Shown: positions 58,756 through 64,000 of the stretch, one piece after another
How the letters are laid out: each line of letters begins with the position of its first letter
How positions within the stretch are numbered: the stretch's first letter is position 1
Assembly: GCF_900116555.1 (NCBI RefSeq)
Contig: NZ_FPAT01000004.1
Span: 310,001-374,000, forward strand
Direction of reading: 5' to 3'
Source: Actinopolyspora lacussalsi subsp. righensis
Lineage (GTDB): Bacteria; Actinomycetota; Actinomycetes; Mycobacteriales; Pseudonocardiaceae
Length of the DNA stretch: 64,000 nt
Notes under the pieces: model-generated
Told to the model about the DNA's origin: nothing
What the model saw: only the letters and a program-made list of their open reading frames with translations
Databases searched by the model: none
Made by a program: the position numbers and the translations under genes

Positions 58756-60327
58756 TCACGGTCTGCTCACGGCGTCCTCGGCTCCGTAGCCGCTCGGTAA
58801 CACCGGGTCGGACGAACCCGCGGTCTCCCCATCCTTGGGCTCGGGGTTCTCCAGCAGGTGTTTGCCGATCCGGTCCTCCTCGGGGATCGGGATCGGGTAG
58901 TTCCCGTCGAAACAGGCCGCGCACAACCGGTTGCGGGGCTGCTCGGAAGCGGCCACCAGCCCGTCCAGCGAGACGTAGCCCAGCGAGTCGGCACCGATCG
59001 ACTGCCGGACCCCGTCGAGGTCGAGTCCGTTGGCGACGAGCTCGGCTCTGGAGGCGAAGTCGATCCCGTAGAAGCAGGGCCAGCGCACGGGTGGCGAGGC
59101 GATCCTGACGTGGACCTCGAGCGCTCCGGCCTCGCGCAACATCTTCACCAGGGCACGCTGGGTGTTGCCGCGCACGATGGAGTCGTCGACCACGACCAGC
59201 CGCTTGCCCCGGATCACCTCTCGCAGCGGGTTGAGCTTGAGTCGGATGCCGAGCTGGCGGATGGTCTGGGACGGTTCGATGAAAGTACGGCCCACGTAGG
59301 CGTTCTTGACCAGGCCGTTGCCGTAGGCGATGTCGGCTTCCTGGGCGTACCCGATGGCCGCCGGGGTTCCGGACTCCGGTACCGGCATCACCAGGTCGGC
59401 CTCGACGGGGTGCTCCCGAGCCAGCCTGCGCCCGATCTCCACCCTGGTGCTGTGCACCGAGCGCCCCGCGATCGTGGTGTCCGGCCGCGCCAGGTAGACG
59501 TACTCGAACACGCACCCCTTGGGTTCGGGATTGGCGAACCGCTGGGAACGCAGCCCCTCGGAGTCGATGGCCAGCAGTTCGCCCGGCTCGACCTCGCGCA
59601 CGAAGGAAGCGCCGATGATGTCCAGCGCGGCCGTCTCGCTGGCCACCACCCAACCGCGCTCCAGACGGCCGAGCACCAGCGGGCGGACACCGTGCGGGTC
59701 CCTGGCGGCGTAGAGCGTCGACTCGTCGGAGAAGACCATGCTGAACGCGCCGCGAACCGTCGGCAGCAGTTCCATCGCGGCCTGTTCCACGCCCTTGTCG
59801 GCGGCGTTGACCGCCAGCAGCCCGCACACCAGGTCGGAATCGGAGGTGGCGCGTTGGCAAGCGCTGGAGGCGGACGAGGCGTTGCCCACGGCCGTGTCGG
59901 CACCCTGCTCCACGGCGCGGTCGAACAGCTCCGCGGTGTTGACGAGGTTGCCGTTGTGCCCCAGCGCGAGACCGCGGCCGGTGACCGTGGTCCGGAAGGT
60001 GGGCTGGGCGTTCTCCCAGGTGCTGCCACCGGTGGTGGAGTACCTGGCGTGTCCCACGGCCACGTGCCCGCGCAGCGAGGCCAGGACCTGCTCGTCGAAG
60101 ACCTGGCTGACCAGCCCCAGGTCCTTGTAGACGAGCATCTGCGAGCCGTCGCCGACGGATATGCCCGCGGCCTCCTGGCCCCGGTGCTGTAGTGCGAACA
60201 GTCCGTAGAAGGCGAGCTTGGCGACTTCCTCGCCGGGCGCCCAAACGCCGAAGACACCACATTCCTCGCGTGGGGTGTCCTGCTCGACCGCCTCGGCACT
60301 GCCCGGATATGGCAGGTCGGTGACCAC
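58756..60327 (-). CDS. purF: Amidophosphoribosyltransferase
   Basis: A 523-residue enzyme for the first committed step of purine synthesis, making phosphoribosylamine from PRPP and glutamine. The N terminus has a short propeptide and then ECGVFGVW, whose Cys becomes the N-terminal catalytic residue; glutamine-site motifs include RYSTTGGSTWENAQP and GHNGNLVNT. The PRPP loop is VVVDDSIVRGNT. Iron-sulfur-type Cys residues appear in LCAACFDGNYP. purM follows in the same direction. Length and order are typical. Confidence 0.96.
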   Translation of the reverse strand: MVTDLPYPGSAEAVEQDTPREECGVFGVWAPGEEVAKLAFYGLFALQHRGQEAAGISVGDGSQMLVYKDLGLVSQVFDEQVLASLRGHVAVGHARYSTTGGSTWENAQPTFRTTVTGRGLALGHNGNLVNTAELFDRAVEQGADTAVGNASSASSACQRATSDSDLVCGLLAVNAADKGVEQAAMELLPTVRGAFSMVFSDESTLYAARDPHGVRPLVLGRLERGWVVASETAALDIIGASFVREVEPGELLAIDSEGLRSQRFANPEPKGCVFEYVYLARPDTTIAGRSVHSTRVEIGRRLAREHPVEADLVMPVPESGTPAAIGYAQEADIAYGNGLVKNAYVGRTFIEPSQTIRQLGIRLKLNPLREVIRGKRLVVVDDSIVRGNTQRALVKMLREAGALEVHVRIASPPVRWPCFYGIDFASRAELVANGLDLDGVRQSIGADSLGYVSLDGLVAASEQPRNRLCAACFDGNYPIPIPEEDRIGKHLLENPEPKDGETAGSSDPVLPSGYGAEDAVSRP

Positions 60328-60417
60328 CGAAAACTCCCTGAAGGACGGAGTCGGAGTTACACCTCAGTGTAAACCGTGTGTCATCCCGCCGTATCCACCT
60401 CCCGAGGGTGGGGCCGG

Positions 60418-60828
60418 TCACTTCTCCGGAGCCCGCCCCTCGGGATCGGAGATGCGCAGCAACGGGAGCCACCACGAGAGATCGGCTCGGGAGCCGGAGG
60501 CGACGATCAGCTCCTGACGGATCGCTCGGTCCCAGCCGAGTTTTCCCGTGGCGAGGGACAGCCAGGTGTGCGGATCGGTCTCGACGACGTTGGGCGGTGT
60601 CCCCCTGGTGTGCCGCGGACCGGAGACGCACTGCACTGCCGAGAAGGGAGGCACCCGGACCTCCACCGTGTGCCCGGGGGCCAGCTGTTCGAGGGTGCGC
60701 AGGCTCAGCCGCACCGCCCGGGCCAGTTCGCTTCGCCCGGGGCGCGGCGCTCGGTCGTCCAGCCACGGCAGCGTGGCGGCCACGGCGGTACGCAGCTCAG
60801 CGGGATCGACGTCTCGTCGGGCCGGCAT
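60418..60828 (-). CDS. Sterol carrier-like small protein (MSCP-like)
   Basis: A 136-residue protein of the bacterial SCP-like family that follows purF in many actinomycetes (Rv0807 in Mycobacterium). The segment VEVRVPPFSAVQCVSGPRHTRGTPPNVVETDPHTWLSLATGKLGWDRAI is diagnostic: a small beta sheet ending in an SCP-type helix. No signal peptide or membrane helix. The ATG at 60828 is the start; neighbours are divergent control regions and purF. Its ligand is unknown. Confidence 0.83.
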   Translation of the reverse strand: MPARRDVDPAELRTAVAATLPWLDDRAPRPGRSELARAVRLSLRTLEQLAPGHTVEVRVPPFSAVQCVSGPRHTRGTPPNVVETDPHTWLSLATGKLGWDRAIRQELIVASGSRADLSWWLPLLRISDPEGRAPEK

Positions 60829-60917
60829 GTCCGGCAGCCTACGAGCCCGCCGGGAGCGGCACGACACCGGCCGCCGACCGAGCGCCCCTCGACGCCTCGG
60901 ACACGAAACGGCCCGGA

Positions 60918-61706
60918 TCAGAGCCAGCCCAGCTTCACCGCCCGAACTCCGGCCTGGAACCGGGTCTCCACTCCCAGCCTGGTGACGAGCTCGCGCACCC
61001 TGCGATGGGCCGTACGGGAACTGAATCCCATCAGCCTTCCGATGGCGTCGTCGGTGGCTCCCGAGGCCAGCAGCGACAGGATCCAGCGCTCCTCGTCGGT
61101 GGGGACGTCCGGTTCGGCGGACGCCACGGACTCCCGCAGCGGGGCCGCCGGTCGCCACAGGTCGTCGAAGACGCGGATCAGGGCGGTGAGCATCGCCGAA
61201 TCGCGCAGCAGCACCGCGCTCTCCAGCTCGTCGGGCCCACCGGTCAGCGGCAGCAGCCCGAACTCGTCGTCGACGATCAGCAGTTTCGTGGGGGCGAATT
61301 GCACCACCCGCGCCTGCTCGCCCCGTTGCATCATGCGGGTGGTCGTGTCGAGCTGCGGTGGACGGGCCAACGCGGCACGGTCGTAGAGCACTCGGTACTC
61401 GACGCCCTCGGCGAGTTTGTGGCACTCCAGGGTGTCCAGCGGTTCGGTGGCGGCGTAGGGTGGTTTGACCACGCCACGCACGAGACTGTTCGCACCACGC
61501 TGCAGGCGGTGTGCGGTGCTGCCGATCCGCTCGGCACCGTGTACGACCCGTAGTACGCCGGCCGCTCCCACGGTCGAGCGGCTCACGGATTCCACGGCTT
61601 TCCGCGCTCTGGTGTGCGCGTCGTGTCCGGCCGCGGTGCTGTTCACGGTCGGGTTCCGGGGTGTCGGATCCGCGGGTCGCGGCATTCCGGCTTGGATACT
61701 CGGCAC
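60918..61706 (-). CDS. LuxR-type HTH regulator
   Basis: A 262-residue regulator. The C-terminal 65 residues are a LuxR/GerE-like helix-turn-helix (TDEERWILSLLASGATDDAIGRLMGFSSRTAHRRVRELVTRLGVETRFQAGVRAVKLGWL). Residues 65-180 form a sensor-like domain with GVEYRVLYDRAAL, a hydrophobic strand KLLIVDDEFGLLPL and no obvious phosphoacceptor Asp pocket. This TrmB-like domain plus LuxR HTH layout occurs in many actinomycetes. GTG at 61706 has GAGAGGGG five bases upstream, which decides the start. Confidence 0.83.
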   Translation of the reverse strand: MPSIQAGMPRPADPTPRNPTVNSTAAGHDAHTRARKAVESVSRSTVGAAGVLRVVHGAERIGSTAHRLQRGANSLVRGVVKPPYAATEPLDTLECHKLAEGVEYRVLYDRAALARPPQLDTTTRMMQRGEQARVVQFAPTKLLIVDDEFGLLPLTGGPDELESAVLLRDSAMLTALIRVFDDLWRPAAPLRESVASAEPDVPTDEERWILSLLASGATDDAIGRLMGFSSRTAHRRVRELVTRLGVETRFQAGVRAVKLGWL

Positions 61707-62037
61707 GATTACCCCTCTCAGTGGGTGCCCGGCCAGGAGCGGACCGTTGTCCTCTCCTGCGCGGCAAAGTATCCGAGCCGAACATGTCGCGGAACCCACT
61801 TTAGGGGGAGCCCAACCAGCCGTAGGGCTTAGAACGAACGACGGACTCAAGCATTCCGAAGTGCGAACACGAAGATCGAATCATCACGGAGAAATCGGAC
61901 AGGACGGATTTTTCACCCGCCTCAGGGGGACAAGCGTGGGCCAGGACAAGTGCTCTCCGTAACCGGACCGAAAAACATCTTAACGCGATTCTCCGACTCT
62001 CGCGGGAAATCGAATCACTTCGGTCGGGCGCGACGGG
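61707..62037. other. Intergenic region upstream of the LuxR-type regulator
   Basis: About 330 bp without a gene. It carries the ribosome site of the minus-strand regulator and an AT-richer stretch near 61860-61990. TCTCGCGGGAAATCG near 61988 looks like a worn form of the short palindrome. Confidence 0.4.
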
Positions 62038-62135
62038 TCTCCCGCGCGCTCTCGCCGGGGCTCACCCGACGTGGCGTGACTCGCCACTCGTGCCGGGCCG
62101 CCCGAAGCGAGAGCCGGCGGAAGATTCCGCGACGG
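62038..62135 (+). repeat. Degenerate nested-hairpin repeat, copy 6
   Basis: The ends match the family (CTCCCGCGCGCTCTCGC and GCGAGAGCCGGCGGAAGATTCCGC). The inner loop differs: GTGGCG-TGACT-CGCCAC replaces the conserved GTAG-CTAC hairpin. The overall two-stem layout is kept. Confidence 0.55.
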
Positions 62136-62182
62136 CACCACCCGCGTGACGCACGGGCGGGCGAACTCCTACTGGCGACCTC

Positions 62183-62623
62183 CTACTGGGGGGCCGCCGC
62201 CCAACGCCGCAACCGGGTGCGGACGGCCCGCACCTGGCTACCCTCCATCGCGGTGGAGCGTCGTGGCGTCTCCTCGAAGGGCAGCACCGGTTCCGGCGTG
62301 TTCACTCCGTAGCGCATCCCGTAGTGCGCGTACAGCTTCGTTTCCTGCTCCGGTTCCAGATCGCCGTCCTCGAGTGCGACGCGCGGCGCTCGCCGAACCG
62401 TTTCCCGATCGACGGCCACGGTGAGCGTGTCACCGTCGAACGCGGCACCGGCCAGCGGAACGAAACTCTCATTGGTGCCGAACAACCCGGTCTGCACCGT
62501 TATCCAAGCGGGCTGCTCGGTGTCATCATCCACGAACATCCGGCCGACGACGCCGATCCGACTACCGCGGGGATCGAACGCCTCACAACCGGTCAACCGC
62601 AACGCCTCTCGTTGTCCGATCAA
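62183..62623 (-). CDS. PRC-barrel domain protein
   Basis: A 146-residue protein. Residues 5-75 fit a PRC-barrel: GCEAFDPRGSRIGVVGRMFVDDDTEQPAWITVQTGLFGTNESFVPLAGAAFDGDTLTVAV. The rest is helical, with YAHYGMRYG typical of stress-type PRC proteins, and an Arg-rich C terminus. The start TTG at 62623 is preceded by GGGAGGTGG, whereas the GTG seven codons upstream lies before that ribosome site. PRC-barrel proteins of this sort are stress-linked in actinomycetes; the exact role is unknown. Confidence 0.8.
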   Translation of the reverse strand: MIGQREALRLTGCEAFDPRGSRIGVVGRMFVDDDTEQPAWITVQTGLFGTNESFVPLAGAAFDGDTLTVAVDRETVRRAPRVALEDGDLEPEQETKLYAHYGMRYGVNTPEPVLPFEETPRRSTAMEGSQVRAVRTRLRRWAAAPQ

Positions 62624-62854
62624 GAGCAACCACCTCCCACCCACCTGCTCGCCCCGACACGAGCATCGACTGTTTAGTCTGCACGCCTACCCCCGCACGA
62701 AGCATCCCGATCATCCGTGCGGCACAGAGCCGTTGTCATATCGAAACCACACGTCGGACCGGACCGAGACCCTCGGCCCCGACGACCGGGGCGCATACTG
62801 CCGTGCGGGATCCGTTCGAACCGACCACCGCATCCGAAAGGGCCGTGAACCGAA

Positions 62855-63430
62855 ATGGCAGCCGACGAATCGCTACCCCCCTACGCGCCACAGATCACCG
62901 AGGAGATGCGGGAACAGGCGAAACAGACCCCCAACAGCTGGCTCTACATCGTGGACCCGGCCTACGAGGCCTCCGGTGAGAACGTTCCGCCCGAAGGTGT
63001 GGTCGGCGCGTTCCGGATCGACGAGTCCGGCGAGATCGACGAGCGGTTCCACCCCAACGACGAGTACGAACCGGGCACCAGCACGTTCGAACCCAGCAAC
63101 GAGCTGGAACGGGTGCTGCAGCTGATCGCCACCGGTCACGCCTCGGAGTCCGAGTTACCGGCCGCCGTACTGGCGGGGGAGCTGCTGCTCTACGCCGAGG
63201 AGGACGACGAGGACGCGCTCTACGAGGCGGAGCTGGACGACGGGAGCAGGCTCGTACCCGCCTGCACCTCCGTGAACCGGGTTCCGGAGGACTGGCCGAG
63301 CTACCGCACCGTCGCGGGTGCGCGGTTGCCCGAGCTGCTCGACGGACTGGACCTGGGGCTGAACCTGGACGACCCGGTGCGCGCGGTGATTCCCCACGAC
63401 ATGCTGACCCGGTCGCCCGCCTCGGATTGA
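62855..63430 (+). CDS. Type VII secretion-associated protein (SseB-like)
   Basis: A 191-residue, strongly acidic protein. The pattern ITEEMREQAKQTPNSWLYIVDPAYEASGENVPPEGVVGAFRIDESGEIDERFHPNDEYEPG is that of actinobacterial proteins annotated as type VII secretion system-associated, with an SseB-like core; PACTSVNRVPEDWPSYRTVAGARLPELL is the second conserved part. Such proteins usually lie near ESX genes, but none are present here, so it is an isolated copy. Its role in secretion is not established. Confidence 0.82.
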   Translation: MAADESLPPYAPQITEEMREQAKQTPNSWLYIVDPAYEASGENVPPEGVVGAFRIDESGEIDERFHPNDEYEPGTSTFEPSNELERVLQLIATGHASESELPAAVLAGELLLYAEEDDEDALYEAELDDGSRLVPACTSVNRVPEDWPSYRTVAGARLPELLDGLDLGLNLDDPVRAVIPHDMLTRSPASD

Positions 63431-63477
63431 GCCGACCCGCCTCGGCGGCCCGTCTTCCCGGGGCGCCTGCCCCGGGA

Positions 63478-63537
63478 ATCACCTGCACAGGGATCACCTG
63501 CACAGGGATCACCTGCACAGGGATCACCTGCACAGGG
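63478..63537 (+). repeat. 15-bp tandem repeat, four units, intergenic
   Basis: Four exact copies of ATCACCTGCACAGGG follow the preceding gene by about 50 bp. It is the third array in the window with 15-bp units and four copies. Confidence 0.92.
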
Positions 63538-63645
63538 AGCCTCGCCACGATCGGGCGAGACGACCACATCGGCACCAGGCCGGGATGAGCACGTGTCCCG
63601 CGCCACAACCGGGGAGTCGTGACCGACGCGGTTAGCCTCGAAACC

Positions 63646-64000
63646 GTGAGTGAGGATCAACGACGCGGCGGACCCGGACCGATCGAGCACTACGCGCTGC
63701 TGTCCGACCTGCGTACCGCCGCCCTGGTTGGCAGGGACGGCTCGATCGACTGGCTCTGCCTGCCCAGGTTCGACTCCCCGTCCTGCTTCACCCGGTTGTT
63801 GGGCGACGACCACCACGGCCACTGGCGGATCGCACCGACCGGCACCGTGCGGCGAGTGGAGCGGCGCTACCGGGACAACTCGCTGGTGCTGGAAACGGAC
63901 TTCCACACCGACACCGGCGTGGTGCGACTGATCGACAGCATGCCCCCGCACGAGAAGAACCACAACGACGAGCCGTGCGTGGTGCGGACCGTCGAGGGGA
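63646..64000 (+). CDS. Glycoside hydrolase family 15 protein (5' part)
   Basis: The frame runs off the end of the window after about 118 codons. The visible part begins GPGPIEHYALLSDLRTAALVGRDGSIDWLCLPRFDSPSCFTRLLGDDHHGHWRIAP, which is typical of GH15 enzymes (glucoamylase or trehalase type), with the conserved D-W-L-C-x-P-x-F-D-S-P segment. It continues VRRVERRYRDNSLVLETDF and VVRLIDSMPP. The start is probably GTG at 63646; a GTG nine codons earlier at 63619 is an alternative. Substrate specificity cannot be told from the N-terminal part. Confidence 0.85.
   Translation, partial: MSEDQRRGGPGPIEHYALLSDLRTAALVGRDGSIDWLCLPRFDSPSCFTRLLGDDHHGHWRIAPTGTVRRVERRYRDNSLVLETDFHTDTGVVRLIDSMPPHEKNHNDEPCVVRTVEG

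Noticed and set aside
58724-60766. 680-codon minus-strand open frame over purF
   Set aside because: It is a frame-shifted shadow of purF and the SCP-like gene, both of which have clear family motifs.

Overview
The window is chromosomal DNA of a high-GC, mycothiol-using actinomycete. The mycothiol synthase gene mshD, the orphan regulator GlnR, a PhoU/Pst phosphate system with PHO-box direct repeats, DUF3073, a type VII secretion-associated protein and an RsiG-type c-di-GMP anti-sigma factor all point to Actinobacteria. Many proteins are Asp/Glu-rich, and the gene set looks like Pseudonocardiales or Actinopolysporaceae; genus level is only a guess (Actinopolyspora- or Saccharopolyspora-like). 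Gene content and order from dusB to the sterol-carrier gene (about 22.5-60.8 kb) resemble, from memory, the Mycobacterium tuberculosis block around Rv0807-Rv0823c: dusB, an LCP protein, phoU, pstB, mshD, glnR, lmeA, thioredoxin-like protein, cysA2, sseC, nitrobindin, pabC, ygfZ, DUF3073, purM, purF and SCP-like.

Layout. 0-7.6 kb: small Cys protein, PIG-L deacetylase, FAD dehydrogenase, MctP-type symporter with its DUF3311 partner, M19 dipeptidase, GNAT enzyme. 8.4-12.2 kb: an AT-richer accessory patch with a frameshifted HTH/TPR regulator, two small coupled genes, the 3' end of a DddA/SCP1.201-like deaminase toxin, an intact Imm1-like immunity gene carrying a run of 16 C, and a decayed IS5-family transposase. 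12.2-17.3 kb: putP, a DUF11 surface protein with a truncated sorting signal, and a divergent HD-protein/GlxA-regulator pair. 17.4-20.7 kb: a relic island beside tRNA-Lys (unknown protein, HD nucleotidase, cytidine deaminase, truncated integrase). 20.8-43.8 kb: mostly core genes, including the phosphate regulon (phoU; pstSCAB) and a sulfur operon headed by a Cys-rich leader peptide. 43.8-49.7 kb: an AT-richer insertion with a wall-hydrolase cluster (M15 peptidase, membrane protein, DUF1906 hydrolase) and three decayed IS transposases, splitting the conserved block between the nitrobindin and pabC genes. 49.7-64 kb: pabC, Fur-like regulator, ygfZ, rsiG, asparaginase, purM, purF and others, ending inside a GH15 gene.

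Two families of dispersed intergenic repeats stand out. One is a short palindrome (core CGATTTCTCGCGAAATCG), often in doublets 51-53 bp apart. The other is a nested hairpin of about 110 bp whose stems vary in sequence but keep pairing (five clear or partial copies and one degenerate copy). In three places they occur together in the same order and orientation. Two hairpin copies lie 37 and 47 bp upstream of transporter start codons. This composite element is the best candidate here for something undescribed; the toxin remnant with its poly-C immunity gene is the second.
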